64,000 nt of DNA from Clostridiales bacterium (GTDB lineage: Bacteria; Bacillota; Clostridia; Christensenellales; Pumilibacteraceae), in assembly GCA_022508505.1 (NCBI GenBank), contig JAFLVC010000001.1, positions 248,001 to 312,000 of the forward strand. The letters are read 5' to 3'. Below the pieces are notes generated by a model. It was not told the DNA's origin, made no database searches, and saw only the letters and a list, made by a program, of their open reading frames with translations. The translations under genes were made by a program, and so were the position numbers. Every line of letters starts with the position of its first letter. The stretch's first letter is position 1. This document shows, piece by piece, positions 34,264 through 43,894 of the stretch.

Positions 34264-35328
34264 ATGAAAATAATTCACACAGCAGATATTCATTTGGGCG
34301 CAAAGATGGACTCCAAGTTTCCCAAAAACATATCGAACATGCGCAAGGACGAGCTACGCAACACTTTTAAGCGCATGGTCGAGTACGCGCAAAACGCCCA
34401 AATAAATGTAATTATTCTTGCCGGCGACGTTTTCGATTCCGACACGCCTTTCAAAAAGGACAAGGACTTTTTTTACAGTGTGGTGAGGAACAACCCGCAA
34501 ATCGATTTTCTCTATCTTCGCGGCAACCACGACGTTTCCGCCGACTATGAAGGCGAGCATATCGCCAATCTTAAAGTTTTTTCAAACAAATGGACGAGCT
34601 ATTCTTACGGCAACGTCGTCATTTCAGGCATAGAGATTTCCGCCGAAAACTCGTCGGCACTGTATTCGAGTCTTTCCTTGGACAAGGATAAGATCAACAT
34701 AGTCACTCTGCACGGCGATATCGGCGACGCGTCCGGAAAAGACAAGATAAACAAGAAAAAACTGAGAGATAAGAATATCGATTATCTCGCGCTCGGTCAC
34801 ATACACAAACACCGAATGGAAAAGCTCGACGACAGGGGTACATACTGCTACAGCGGTTGCCTTGAGGGGCGCGGCTTTGACGAGCTCGGCGATCACGGTT
34901 TTGTCGTGCTCGATATCGACAAGAAAGTATTGCCCACGTTCGTGCCGTTTGCGAAAAGAAAAATCATCGAGGCCGACGCGGACGTCAGCGGGGTAAGAGA
35001 CGGCTATGAGGCATATTCGGCGGTCAAAAGCGCGGTAAGCTTTGACAAAGAAAACATATACCGAATCAACCTCAAAGGCGAGCTGGATTTCGACGTCGAG
35101 CCGCTTGCTGCTGACGTCGCGAGCTATCTTGCGTCGTCCGACTGCTTGTTTGCGGACGTCAAGGACATGACCGGCAAAAAGCTCAACGTCGGCGATTTTG
35201 AAGGCGACATGTCGTTGAGGGGCGAATTTGTGAGGTGCGTCTACGAGGACGGCGAGTGTTCCGACGAGGACAAGGCCAAAATCATTTCGTACGGGCTGAA
35301 GGCGCTGGCGGGAGGTGATTGGAAATAA
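34264..35328 (+). CDS. yhaO: DNA repair exonuclease, SbcD/YhaO type
   Basis: 354 residues. Calcineurin-like metallophosphoesterase motifs are all visible near the N-terminus: TADIHLGA, AGDVFDS, GNHD, LHGDIG and LGHIHKH, ligands for two Mn2+ ions. The ATG at 34264 follows GAGGTG. The gene overlaps the next by one base (TAATG). Together they form an Mre11-Rad50/SbcCD-like pair of the YhaO-YhaN subtype, which processes DNA ends and may act at the membrane. Confidence 0.92.
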   Translation: MKIIHTADIHLGAKMDSKFPKNISNMRKDELRNTFKRMVEYAQNAQINVIILAGDVFDSDTPFKKDKDFFYSVVRNNPQIDFLYLRGNHDVSADYEGEHIANLKVFSNKWTSYSYGNVVISGIEISAENSSALYSSLSLDKDKINIVTLHGDIGDASGKDKINKKKLRDKNIDYLALGHIHKHRMEKLDDRGTYCYSGCLEGRGFDELGDHGFVVLDIDKKVLPTFVPFAKRKIIEADADVSGVRDGYEAYSAVKSAVSFDKENIYRINLKGELDFDVEPLAADVASYLASSDCLFADVKDMTGKKLNVGDFEGDMSLRGEFVRCVYEDGECSDEDKAKIISYGLKALAGGDWK

Positions 35329-37898
35329 TGAAATTATTGTCCTGTCATATTGAGAATTACGGCAAAATAAGCGATAAAGATATTGAGTTCGACGGCAAGC
35401 TGACATCGTTTTGCGAAGCGAACGGCTACGGTAAAACTACGCTCGCGTCGTTTTTGAAAGCGATGTTTTACGGTCTCGACACCGACACCGCCAAAAGCCG
35501 CTTCAACGAGCGCCGACATTTCTATCCGTTCAGCGGCAAGAGCTTCGGCGGCAATTTGACATTCGTTTCCGACGGCAAGGAGTACAAAATCGAGCGGTTT
35601 TTCGACGAAAAAAGCGCTACGAAAGATTGGGTGCGGGTGTACCGCGACGGCAATCTGTCGCACGAGTTCGACAACAAGAGCATAGGCGAAGCGCTGTTCG
35701 GAATCGATAAGCAGTCGTTCGAGCGCACGATTTTTATTTCCGGCACGGACATAGAGATAGCGTCCACCGGCAGTATAAACACGAAATTGAACAATTTTGT
35801 GGAAGGCGGTGACGACAATTCCAATCTGGAAGCCGCAGTCAAAAGATTGCAGGAAAAGAGCAAGGAATACAAAGACGCGGTCTCAAAAGAGAAAGCGCGG
35901 CACAATAGGATTTCCGAGGCGCGCCACAACGCCGAAGCGATTCAGCATGGGCTGCCCGCAAAATATGACGCGCAGTACCGAGTCGAACAAGAGCTTGCGC
36001 AGATTTCCGAGCAAATAGCAAGAGCGCAGGTGATCAATGTTCTCATCAAAGATTGGGAACGACTCGACGAGTATAACGACGAGATAGAAAGAATGCAGCG
36101 CGAGCGCGCCGCAATAATTAAGCGCTACAAAAAAGGCGTCCCGAAAAAGAGCGAAGTCGACGGCGTTTTACAAACGATAGGAAGAGACAAAGAACTCAAC
36201 GCCCGTGCGGAGACGAAGTTTTTTTCCGCAGACGACGAGAAAAGCTTGGATGCGCTAAAAGCCGAGTTTGAGCAAGGCGTTCCGTCCGACGCGGAACTTG
36301 AAGAGATGCGGGAAGCGATTCAAGCCCATTCCGCGCTTTCTCACGATATAGGGCAGTTGTCGCAGGCAAAGTCGTCGCAAAAGGACGACGTCGTAAAACA
36401 GCATTTCGCTTTTCATATCCCGACCGACGACGACGTCGAAGAGCTTGATCGAAAAGTGCAAAAGCATAAAGAAGCCGAGAGCAAGGCGAGCGCAATCTCC
36501 GAATATATAACCACCACCGAAATAATAGCTGAGAATGGCAAGGTCGCGCAGTCTAAGATTGTGATGTTGCTGCTCATTCTTTCGGCGGCGCTGATGACGG
36601 CGGGAATCGTCACGGTGTTCTTTGCGGTTATTGCCGGAATCGTTTTGTTGGCGGCAGGCTTTGTCGGGCTGTTGGCGGCCGGATTTTTGTTCCTTAACAG
36701 GAAAGCGAGCGCGCACGCTTCCGGCAGGCAAGAGCTTGTTCGGCACGAGAACCCGCAAAGGCGGGAAGCGGAAAAGGAAAAGGACGTGGCGTTCGGCCAA
36801 GTCCAAGCATTCCTTGCGCCGTACGGCTACTCATTGGAAAACGGTATCCCTTTTGCCGTTGCGAAGTTTAAAGAAGACAGAAAGCGCTACAACGAGATTG
36901 TAAGCGAATCGGACGAGAACAAAGCGCAGATTGAGGAAAAAACCGACGAGCTGCAAAGGTTGGGCAAAAAGATCAAGACGTTTTTCGCGCGGTATAAAAT
37001 GTCAGGCACAGACTTTGCCGGTCAGATTGCCGAGCTGGTGTCCGACATAACAAAGTATATCGATCTTGTGAACAGGCAAAAGACGTCAAAAGATCATGAG
37101 GCCGACCTCGACAAACAGATAGAGAAAAACAGGCGCGGCATTGTCGAATTCTGCGAAAAGTACGGGTTTGATACCGCAACTATCAGCGATGAAATCAACG
37201 TCATTTTGCAAGAGCTCAACGACATCGCGCACATCGACAAACGGCTCGGCGAGCTTGATGGAAGCGTCAAACAGCATATCGATGACAAGAAGCTTACAGA
37301 GCGCCCGTCGACGGAGCAGGTCGACATCGGCGAGCTGAACGAACGGCTTTCCGATTTGCAAAAAGACCTCACGCGCCTGACAAAGGAAATCGCCGAGGAC
37401 GAATCCGTTGCCGAAGAGCTGGACAGCCTGAAAAACGAATACGCGGAGTCCGAAGAAAAATTGGAGGGCTACAAGACCGAGTACAGGCTTCTTGAAAAAA
37501 CCGTCAAGCTTTTGCAAAACGCTGAAATGAACTTAAAGGACAAATACATCAAGCCGATAAGAGATCAATTCGTGTACTATTCCACGCTTCTCGAAAAGAC
37601 GCTGGGCGAGAAGATCACGATGAACAGCAACTTCGAGGTTCAGTACGAGCGCGGTGGCAGAAATCGGAGCGAGAAGCATTTGAGCTCGGGGCAGAGAAGC
37701 ATTTGCTCGCTATGTTTCAGGCTCGCGCTGATCGACAATATGTATTCGGGTGAAAAGCCGTTCTTGATACTTGACGACCCGTTTGTGGGGCTTGACGAAG
37801 AGCATTTAAAAAAGGTCAGATTCCTGCTTGACGAGCTGTCGAACAAGCTCCAAATAGTGTATTTCTGTTGCCACGACAGTAGGGCGATGGGAAGTTAA
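35328..37898 (+). CDS. yhaN: SbcC/Rad50-like ATPase, YhaN type
   Basis: 856 residues. The N-terminal Walker A lies in EANGYGKTTLASFLKAMFYG. Long coiled-coil arms occupy about 165-400 and 470-760. A hydrophobic pair in the middle (about 408-460; VMLLLILSAALMTAGIVTVF, then VLLAAGFVGLLAAGFLFL) would tether the arm tip to the membrane, a YhaN hallmark absent from SbcC. The C-terminal lobe has LSSGQRSICSLC and Walker B FLILDDPFVGLDE. Partner of the nuclease just upstream. An in-frame TTG at 35319 is a less likely start. Confidence 0.9.
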   Translation: MKLLSCHIENYGKISDKDIEFDGKLTSFCEANGYGKTTLASFLKAMFYGLDTDTAKSRFNERRHFYPFSGKSFGGNLTFVSDGKEYKIERFFDEKSATKDWVRVYRDGNLSHEFDNKSIGEALFGIDKQSFERTIFISGTDIEIASTGSINTKLNNFVEGGDDNSNLEAAVKRLQEKSKEYKDAVSKEKARHNRISEARHNAEAIQHGLPAKYDAQYRVEQELAQISEQIARAQVINVLIKDWERLDEYNDEIERMQRERAAIIKRYKKGVPKKSEVDGVLQTIGRDKELNARAETKFFSADDEKSLDALKAEFEQGVPSDAELEEMREAIQAHSALSHDIGQLSQAKSSQKDDVVKQHFAFHIPTDDDVEELDRKVQKHKEAESKASAISEYITTTEIIAENGKVAQSKIVMLLLILSAALMTAGIVTVFFAVIAGIVLLAAGFVGLLAAGFLFLNRKASAHASGRQELVRHENPQRREAEKEKDVAFGQVQAFLAPYGYSLENGIPFAVAKFKEDRKRYNEIVSESDENKAQIEEKTDELQRLGKKIKTFFARYKMSGTDFAGQIAELVSDITKYIDLVNRQKTSKDHEADLDKQIEKNRRGIVEFCEKYGFDTATISDEINVILQELNDIAHIDKRLGELDGSVKQHIDDKKLTERPSTEQVDIGELNERLSDLQKDLTRLTKEIAEDESVAEELDSLKNEYAESEEKLEGYKTEYRLLEKTVKLLQNAEMNLKDKYIKPIRDQFVYYSTLLEKTLGEKITMNSNFEVQYERGGRNRSEKHLSSGQRSICSLCFRLALIDNMYSGEKPFLILDDPFVGLDEEHLKKVRFLLDELSNKLQIVYFCCHDSRAMGS

Positions 37899-37914
37899 CG
37901 GCATGCAAATATTT

Positions 37915-37955
37915 ATCGTCGCGTTTTTTCGGATGAAAAGACGCGACGATTTTTT
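37915..37955 (+). terminator. Terminator of the yhaO-yhaN operon
   Basis: ATCGTCGCGT (37915-37924) pairs with ACGCGACGAT (37941-37950), then TTTTTG. It lies 17 bases after the yhaN stop. Confidence 0.9.
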
Positions 37956-37990
37956 GAGTAAAAAATTAAAGCCGCTTTGCGTGGCTTTAA
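37956..37990 (-). terminator. Terminator of the minus-strand ABC exporter gene
   Basis: TTAAAGCC (37966-37973) pairs with GGCTTTAA (37983-37990). Read on the minus strand a run of five T follows. It lies just beyond the stop at 38017 and faces the plus-strand terminator. Confidence 0.8.
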
Positions 37991-38016
37991 TTTGTCAATG
38001 TTCTTTTACATTTTTA

Positions 38017-41000
38017 TTACAGCGCGCGGATGCTCGCTATGGGCGGTTTTTTGGAATACAGCGTTACGGGAATGATTGTCGATATCAGCGCCGTGATAAA
38101 TGCGATTCCGAAGATGAACAGCACGGACAGCGGTCCGAACACGAACAGGCTCATGCTTATTCCGACGCCTTCGAGTAGGACGGAGTTAAGAAGTATACAC
38201 ACTCCGAACGTGCCCGCCGTAGATACCGCAAAGCATATCAGCGCTATGATAAACGCTTCCGAAATGAATATCTTGAACACGTCCACAGTTCGTGCGCCGA
38301 TTGCGCGGAGTATTCCGATTTCTTTCTTTTTGGCGGTGATCGACGCAGATATAAAGTTGAACATCAATAGGAATGCGAACGCCGCAAGGATAGCGCCGAC
38401 TATTACAAACACCATTTGAAGCATATCCGCCGTATCGATGATCATGTCGAGCTGTTCGAGCATTACGCTGTTGATTTTGACGGCGGAGTCGTCGCTTTGC
38501 GCTACGCCAGACTTGTTCAAGAGCTTCTCTATAGCCGCTCTCGTGCCGTCGTACGGAACGAAAATGCTGTCTATCAGGCCGTCCTCGGGATCGACGTATT
38601 TAGTCTCACCCGAGCCGTAATTGTCCTGCCTTGCGTTGTAGAACTTTTTGTACAGGTCCTCGCCCAAATAGCAGCTTGACCAGGTCGAGGATATGAAGTA
38701 GCTCGAAACGACGGCGTTTTGCGGGTCGTCTGTTTCGCTGTACATTTCGAAAGTAACCGAGATGTCGAGCTCGTCGATAAACTGCGTAACAGTTTTTATT
38801 GTAGCCACGATTTCCTCGGGCGCGTACGCGCCGTAGTTGTCGGAGATCGACGTCAAAATGTTGCGTGGATCGGCGTCGGACATCGCGTTGGACAAGCCGT
38901 ACACCCACTCGTTGTGCGCGACCTGCCATGCGTCTGTATCGGGGTAATCCTCTTGCTTGGGCTCGGGATTGTTTTCGCGGAACTTAGTCTCGGCGGCCGA
39001 TTGGATTCTGTCGATGACTTGCAAGTACTTCTTGTTGAGGTCGGTGCGAGCGTCATACTTGGCTTTTTCGGCGTACGCGGCGCGCTTTCGGTAGTATGCC
39101 TCACTGTCTTCCTGTCCGTCCCAAGGATAGAGCTCGGCATATTCCTCGTACGCTTTACTGTAGACGGCGTTAAGCCTGTCGCCGTCGTTGTCGAACTGAT
39201 TGGCAAGCCGCGTCATTACATTGCGGTAGTACTCGATGAGGAGCTTTGAACTGACCGCCGCTTCGCCGTTTGCCACCGCAGTTTTGCTGCTGCCGTCGGT
39301 ACCGTACAGCTTTAATGTCCTGTCCTTGTACAGCGCGAAACGGTTGAATTGGTTTGTAAGCGCTTCCGTCCCGACGGCGCTGTCGTCGATGTCGTCCGAA
39401 TTGACGCGAATGTATGCATAGTCGGCGCTCTCTTTGAAGTACGAGTCGTAATCGATATAATAGTTACCCGACGTTTTCGCAAAGTTGCGGAAGTTTTTGT
39501 CGGTTACGGCGACCGTCATATACATGCCGTTTCTGCGCTCGCCGTCCCACGTCCAAGAATAGCTGTCGCTCGACTGCGAGCTGCCGGTTGCCGCATTTTT
39601 TATTGCCTTGTATTCGGGCGGAAGTTTGGACCCCTTGAATACGCCCACGATTTTATATTCTTTGTTGTCTAAACCGATTGTGACGGGGTGGGCGTCGGTG
39701 TAAAGTATGTCGTCGTACGACTGCGCTTCGAGCTTGGTGCCGTTGCCGTAGGTGAGCGTGCTTTTGCTCGAAGTGAACGCGTCGAACATGAATTCGGTTA
39801 TCGCCACTTCGTCGTCGTTTTGTGGCATGCGACCTGCCGAGAGATTGAGGTTTTTGCTCGCGGGTACGATGCCGTAGACCGTTGTGGAATAGAAGTTCTG
39901 CGCCGCGCCCTCCAAGCTGAACCGAGAGATGTTTGTGCTGTACGACACCATGGGAATGGCACCGCTGTACTGTGCCGCGTACTTTTCGTATTCTTCCTGC
40001 GTGAAGCGCGTGTCGCGCGACGACTTGTCGGTATCGCCGTCGTCGTACGTGTATGTTACGTAGTAAATCTTGCCGAGCGGAATGTAATTGGGGCTGGAAT
40101 CCATAAATGACTGCACCTTGACCTCGTGCCCGTCGAACAGCATGAGCGTGGACGCAAGCCCAAACAGCACGAACGCTACGACAGAAAGGAAGATCGTGAA
40201 TATCAGCCGTATGGGTTTGGCCTTAAGGCTGCCTGCGCCCATCTTTACCGCATGCCTTACGGGCAGGTGCGAGCGGATTAGCTTTTGCGGCTCGTAACTT
40301 TTGGGGACGGGCTGCTCTTTGATGTTTTCGAACGTGCCGACGCTTATTTCGGGGCGGTCCTCTTTGAACTGTGCGATTTTTTCGCGCGAGGTGGAAATGA
40401 CCGCCGTACCGCCCGACTTAGCCAAAAAAGTTTTAATCTGACGCAAATCGTCGTCGGAGAGCTCGGAGCCGCTTCTCACGCACACGGTGTCCGTTCCGTA
40501 AAACTTGACGTTTTGCTCGGCCGTATCGTTTTCCGCGCGCGTCTGGTCGGATATGACCTTGCCGTCCTTGAGCTCGATTATGCGGTCGCCGTACTGCTCG
40601 GCAAAGTCGCGGTCGTGCGAAATGACGATTACGAGCTTTTCCTTGGAAAGCTTTTTGAGCGTGTCGAACACCTGCTGACCTGTCTTGCTGTCGAGCGCGC
40701 CCGTCGGCTCGTCCGCCATTATGATTTCGGGTTCTTTTACGAGCGCACGCGCAATCGCCACGCGCTGCTTTTGCCCGCCCGAAAGCGTATTCGGCTTTCG
40801 CGAGGCGAAGTCGGTGAGGTCGACGTCGGCAAGAATCTTATCAATGACGGCGCTGTCCGGCTTTTTGTTTTGAAGCTCCAAAGCGAGCGCTATGTTCTGC
40901 GCGACGGTGAACTCGTCAAGAATGTTGTATTCCTGAAAGACAAATCCGACGTAGGTGTTGCGGTAGCTGTCGAAGTCTTGCGACGTAAAATTCTTGCTGC

Positions 41001-41205
41001 TCTTGCCCTTGATGATGATTTCGCCTTCGTCCATGCGGTCGAGGCCGCCGCAAATGTTGAGTAGCGTCGATTTGCCGCTGCCCGATTTTCCGAGTATGAA
41101 AACCATTCCCGTTTCGTGGAAGTTGAGCGACACGTCGTCCAAAGCCTTGGTGACCGTGCCGTTTTTGGTCTTGTAATCCTTTTTTAAATGTTTGACTTCT
41201 AACAT
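38017..41205 (-). CDS. ABC exporter: ATPase fused to FtsX-type permease
   Basis: 1062 residues. Residues 1-225 form a MacB/LolD-like ATPase: Walker [10 protein letters not shown], signature LSGGQKQRV, Walker [13 protein letters not shown]. The permease has one membrane helix at about 330-355, a large extracellular region of about 550 residues, and three helices in the last 160 residues around [15 protein letters not shown], an FtsX-domain hallmark. MacB-like transporters use mechanical movement rather than passage through the membrane and often give resistance to peptides or handle lipoproteins. ATPase and permease are usually separate in Bacillota; both are fused here. Single gene with its own promoter, operator candidate and terminator. 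Confidence 0.92.
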   Translation of the reverse strand: MLEVKHLKKDYKTKNGTVTKALDDVSLNFHETGMVFILGKSGSGKSTLLNICGGLDRMDEGEIIIKGKSSKNFTSQDFDSYRNTYVGFVFQEYNILDEFTVAQNIALALELQNKKPDSAVIDKILADVDLTDFASRKPNTLSGGQKQRVAIARALVKEPEIIMADEPTGALDSKTGQQVFDTLKKLSKEKLVIVISHDRDFAEQYGDRIIELKDGKVISDQTRAENDTAEQNVKFYGTDTVCVRSGSELSDDDLRQIKTFLAKSGGTAVISTSREKIAQFKEDRPEISVGTFENIKEQPVPKSYEPQKLIRSHLPVRHAVKMGAGSLKAKPIRLIFTIFLSVVAFVLFGLASTLMLFDGHEVKVQSFMDSSPNYIPLGKIYYVTYTYDDGDTDKSSRDTRFTQEEYEKYAAQYSGAIPMVSYSTNISRFSLEGAAQNFYSTTVYGIVPASKNLNLSAGRMPQNDDEVAITEFMFDAFTSSKSTLTYGNGTKLEAQSYDDILYTDAHPVTIGLDNKEYKIVGVFKGSKLPPEYKAIKNAATGSSQSSDSYSWTWDGERRNGMYMTVAVTDKNFRNFAKTSGNYYIDYDSYFKESADYAYIRVNSDDIDDSAVGTEALTNQFNRFALYKDRTLKLYGTDGSSKTAVANGEAAVSSKLLIEYYRNVMTRLANQFDNDGDRLNAVYSKAYEEYAELYPWDGQEDSEAYYRKRAAYAEKAKYDARTDLNKKYLQVIDRIQSAAETKFRENNPEPKQEDYPDTDAWQVAHNEWVYGLSNAMSDADPRNILTSISDNYGAYAPEEIVATIKTVTQFIDELDISVTFEMYSETDDPQNAVVSSYFISSTWSSCYLGEDLYKKFYNARQDNYGSGETKYVDPEDGLIDSIFVPYDGTRAAIEKLLNKSGVAQSDDSAVKINSVMLEQLDMIIDTADMLQMVFVIVGAILAAFAFLLMFNFISASITAKKKEIGILRAIGARTVDVFKIFISEAFIIALICFAVSTAGTFGVCILLNSVLLEGVGISMSLFVFGPLSVLFIFGIAFITALISTIIPVTLYSKKPPIASIRAL

Positions 41206-41235
41206 GACCGTATTCTCTCTTGGTTTGTTGCCTTT

Positions 41236-41264
41236 ATAGTAGCACTGCGCACATTAAATGTCAA
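41236..41264 (-). promoter_or_regulatory. Promoter of the ABC exporter gene
   Basis: On the minus strand: TTGACA (41264-41259), 17 bases, TACTAT (41241-41236). The spacer holds an 11-base palindrome, ACATTAAATGT (41251-41261). Confidence 0.75.
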
Positions 41265-41280
41265 TAGTACTTGATACTAT
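41264..41280. promoter_or_regulatory. Palindromic operator candidate at the ABC exporter promoter
   Basis: ATAGTA (41264-41269) and TACTAT (41275-41280) are perfect inverted arms around five bases, abutting the exporter -35 box. The TACTAT arm repeats the sequence of the -10 box. A dimeric regulator such as a PadR- or GntR-type repressor would fit, but no such gene lies beside it. Confidence 0.45.
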
Positions 41281-41390
41281 CGTCGACAAAGTGTGTCATT
41301 AAAGTTTAATTTTGTCCAATCTCACGCGTGTAGTGTGTGCAAAATACACACTCGTCATGCGAAAAAGTTTCTAAAGCCGCCGCCAAACGA

Positions 41391-41419
41391 ATGACAAAAG
41401 TCGAGCAATCGGTTATAAT
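41391..41419 (+). promoter_or_regulatory. mscS promoter
   Basis: ATGACA (41391-41396), 17 bases, perfect TATAAT (41414-41419); AAGGAGGG precedes the ATG at 41451. Confidence 0.75.
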
Positions 41420-41450
41420 ATAGTCGACGAAGAGAAAAGGAGGGTAGCTC

Positions 41451-42413
41451 ATGCCCTGGTACGAAAAGATGTGGACTTGGATCAAGGACTTTTTCGTGAA
41501 CAATTGGACGACGATCGTCATATTTTTCTGCGTGCTGATTTTCGGCATAATATTCATCAAGATTATTCTCGCGGTGATAAACCGCGCGTTCAAGCGGTCG
41601 CAAAAGATAACGCCGACGGCGGGGCACTTTTTTATTAGCGTAATAAAGGCGGTGCTTTATATCATCTACATAATAGCGCTTTTCTCCCTCCTCGGCATAC
41701 CGACGACGAGTATGATAGCGCTGCTGTCCGCCTTCGCCCTCGCGCTCTCTCTCGCGCTTCAAGACACCATGTCAAACCTCGCAAGCGGGGTGGTGCTCGT
41801 CTTTACAAAGCCGTTCTCGGAAGGCGATTACGTCGAGTTCAATGACGGAACGGCGGGAACCGTAGTTAAAATCAACATGTTCAACACTCACCTCCGTACT
41901 CCGTCCAATCAGATAGTGGTCATTCCCAATAAGACGGCAGTAACCGGCACGGTCACCAACTTCAGCGTGGAGGAAACGCGCCGAATGGACGTGCCGCTTT
42001 CCGTCGCGTACGGCACCGACGTCGACAAGGTCAAGGAGATTGGGCTCGCCGTCGCAGCCGCGCACGAAAAGGTGCTCAAAGACCCCGCGCCCATGACGCG
42101 GCTCAACAACCACGGCGCGAGCTCGCTCGATTTTATACTTCGCGTGTGGGTGCAGAGAACGGATTATTGGGACGTGTATTTCGACCTCAGAGAACAGGTT
42201 ATCGCCGCCTTCAATGAGAACGGCATAGAGATTCCGTTCAACCAGCTCGACGTCCACGTAAAAGACGACGCCGCCGAAAAAGAGCTTGAAAAAGCGGTAA
42301 GCGAAAAGGCTGAAAAGATTGAAAAGCCCGCAGAAGAAACGGCGGACATGACCGAAGAAAAGCAAGAGGACAAGCCCGCGGCAAAGAAGGCGAGAAAGCC
42401 GAAGAATAAATAA
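41451..42413 (+). CDS. mscS: Small-conductance mechanosensitive channel
   Basis: 320 residues. Three membrane helices (about 18-40, 60-82 and 85-110) precede the conserved pore helix and beta domain: ALALSLALQDTMSNLASGVVLVFTKPF in overlapping form, then GDYVEF, TPSNQIVVIPN and the C-terminal cage. The last ~50 residues are a Lys/Glu/Ala tail not found in the short MscS. The channel opens under membrane tension to release solutes during osmotic downshock. Single-gene unit. Confidence 0.95.
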   Translation: MPWYEKMWTWIKDFFVNNWTTIVIFFCVLIFGIIFIKIILAVINRAFKRSQKITPTAGHFFISVIKAVLYIIYIIALFSLLGIPTTSMIALLSAFALALSLALQDTMSNLASGVVLVFTKPFSEGDYVEFNDGTAGTVVKINMFNTHLRTPSNQIVVIPNKTAVTGTVTNFSVEETRRMDVPLSVAYGTDVDKVKEIGLAVAAAHEKVLKDPAPMTRLNNHGASSLDFILRVWVQRTDYWDVYFDLREQVIAAFNENGIEIPFNQLDVHVKDDAAEKELEKAVSEKAEKIEKPAEETADMTEEKQEDKPAAKKARKPKNK

Positions 42414-42784
42414 GAGATAAGAATGAATAATGAGGGACAGTCCCTCAGTCGGCTTCGCCGACAGGTCTTACACAGGGGAGCCGAATAAAGAGGAAGCGCC
42501 GGAATAAGAAGCCGGCGCTTTTCAAATCCCTCGACAAGCTCGGGATGACAAAATAAAGCATATCCTCATTGAAAGAAGTGTCGTAAAGAAATGCGCACTC
42601 CTACTGTGTCATCCTGAGCGGAGCGCAAGCGGAGTCAAAGAAACTGTAAGCGCGAGCATTTCAATCTCGCGCTTCAATAATTCTTATCTATTCATTTAGC
42701 CGCGTAGCGGCGCTGCCACTCACTCGCCGAAGGCGAATATCACTTTGCGCTTTAGCGCAAAATCTCACCGCACGAAGTGCGATT
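42412..42784. repeat. Repeat-rich gap after mscS
   Basis: No gene is seen here. In order: a GATAAGA-type run (42412-42428); a dispersed CCCTCAGTCGGCTTCGCCGACAG-type repeat shown by its core at about 42432-42484, ending in AGGGGAGCC; the mscS terminator (42494-42523); a degenerate element with GGGATGACA and TGTCATCCTGAGCGGAGCGC (about 42526-42640); a CGCGAGC...GCTCGCG-like hairpin; another TTCTTATCTATTCATTTAG run; and three short palindromes (GCCGCGTAGCGGC, TTGCGCTTTAGCGCAA and CGCACGAAGTGCG). The same motifs recur in the gaps near 46.4, 51, 55.5 and 62.4 kb. Confidence 0.75.
42494..42523 (+). terminator. mscS terminator
   Basis: AAGCGCCGG (42494-42502) pairs perfectly with CCGGCGCTT (42512-42520), followed by TTC after four T in total. 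Confidence 0.8.
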
Positions 42785-43474
42785 TCACTCTTGCTCGTCC
42801 TCGGGCGGAGGAATGTATTCCGCATCTTTAAGAGTCATCCATTCGATTATTCGCGCCCACACTGCCATGCCTGTCGCGGCGAGCGACAGGAACATGCCGA
42901 GTAGCCCGAAGCCGTCGTAGTAAATGCAGACGAACGACAGCTCGAATATGAACATGAGCGCATTTATCGCTATAAAGAGCTCCGCCGTAAAGAAAGCACG
43001 GCGCTTGAAACCGTTTTTGGGCGCGCGCTCTACCGGAATGCGCTTTGCGAGCTTGTTTTTGGTGCAGTCCATGATGATGACGTATATCGACACGCCGATC
43101 ATCACGAACACCGCCCACATATACACGAACGCATAAGACGCTATGAATTTGGTCGTGTATTCGAGCCCGCTTTGGGGCAGGACGAGTATTACAAGCTGAA
43201 GCATGAGCGCTATGACGTGTATGAGCGTACGTATCTGCGAGCTTCTGACGAGCTCGGCGTCGTCGGTTGCCGTGTACCAATACGCGCCGGACGGCCCGCG
43301 CTTTTTGGGGCTCGGTTTTGCGCCGACTTCCGCGTTTTCGGAAGAAGCGTCGACTTCGGCAGCCGCCTCGGCTTCCGTCTCGGCGGCGGGGCTTTGCTCT
43401 TCGCGCTCGTCCGCTGCCGCGCCGTCTTGTATGTCGCTCGTCACGCCGAGCACATTGTTTTCGAGTTCTTCCAT
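42785..43474 (-). CDS. Four-helix membrane protein
   Basis: 229 residues if the ATG at 43474 is used; it overlaps the stop of the Sel1 gene (TAATG). An in-frame TTG at 43495 is the alternative. An acidic, Ala-rich N-terminus (about 1-60) is followed by four hydrophobic helices (LIHVIALMLQLVILVL; FVYMWAVFVMIGVSIYVIIM; FIAINALMFIFELSFVCIYY; LGMFLSLAATGMAVWARII). No family is recognised. Last gene of a three-gene minus-strand operon. Confidence 0.75.
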   Translation of the reverse strand: MEELENNVLGVTSDIQDGAAADEREEQSPAAETEAEAAAEVDASSENAEVGAKPSPKKRGPSGAYWYTATDDAELVRSSQIRTLIHVIALMLQLVILVLPQSGLEYTTKFIASYAFVYMWAVFVMIGVSIYVIIMDCTKNKLAKRIPVERAPKNGFKRRAFFTAELFIAINALMFIFELSFVCIYYDGFGLLGMFLSLAATGMAVWARIIEWMTLKDAEYIPPPEDEQE

Positions 43475-43893
43475 TATTTTATGAGAGAGTTCCAATACTC
43501 GTATTGTTTGCGATTTCCCTGCGATTTATAATACTCGGCGAGCGCGGCGCATGCAAGCTCCACTCCCGACTCGGCGAGATCTTCGAGCTCGCGGATAGCC
43601 GCTTGCTCGCCGCCGGACAGGTTGAGCGCGGCAAGCTTTACCGCGCATTCGATGAGTCCCGCCTTTGCGCCTATTCTGTAGCACGTCGCGGCGCGGTCGA
43701 GATCGCCGACGTCGAAAAGCTTGTTGCCGAGATGTTCTGCGGCTTTGGCGTGGCCGAGCTGAGCGGCAAGCTCGAAAAACTTGTACGCTTCGTCGTCGCC
43801 GACGCTTTCGAGATGGCACGCGTAGGCGTAGAGTGCGTCCGGCTCGTCGCTCTCGACGCGCGTTTTAAGCAGGCTGAGCTCTTCGGCGGTCAT
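43474..43893 (-). CDS. Sel1/TPR-like repeat protein
   Basis: 139 residues, all helical. Sel1-like units are seen in LYAYACHLESVGDDEAYKFF, AAQLGHAKAAEHLGNKLFD and AAEYYKSQG-like spacing near the end. It lies one base after the upstream gene and overlaps the downstream membrane-protein gene, so the three are co-translated. Such small solenoids mediate protein-protein contacts; the partner is probably in the operon. Confidence 0.8.
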   Translation of the reverse strand: MTAEELSLLKTRVESDEPDALYAYACHLESVGDDEAYKFFELAAQLGHAKAAEHLGNKLFDVGDLDRAATCYRIGAKAGLIECAVKLAALNLSGGEQAAIRELEDLAESGVELACAALAEYYKSQGNRKQYEYWNSLIK

Positions 43894-43894
43894 G

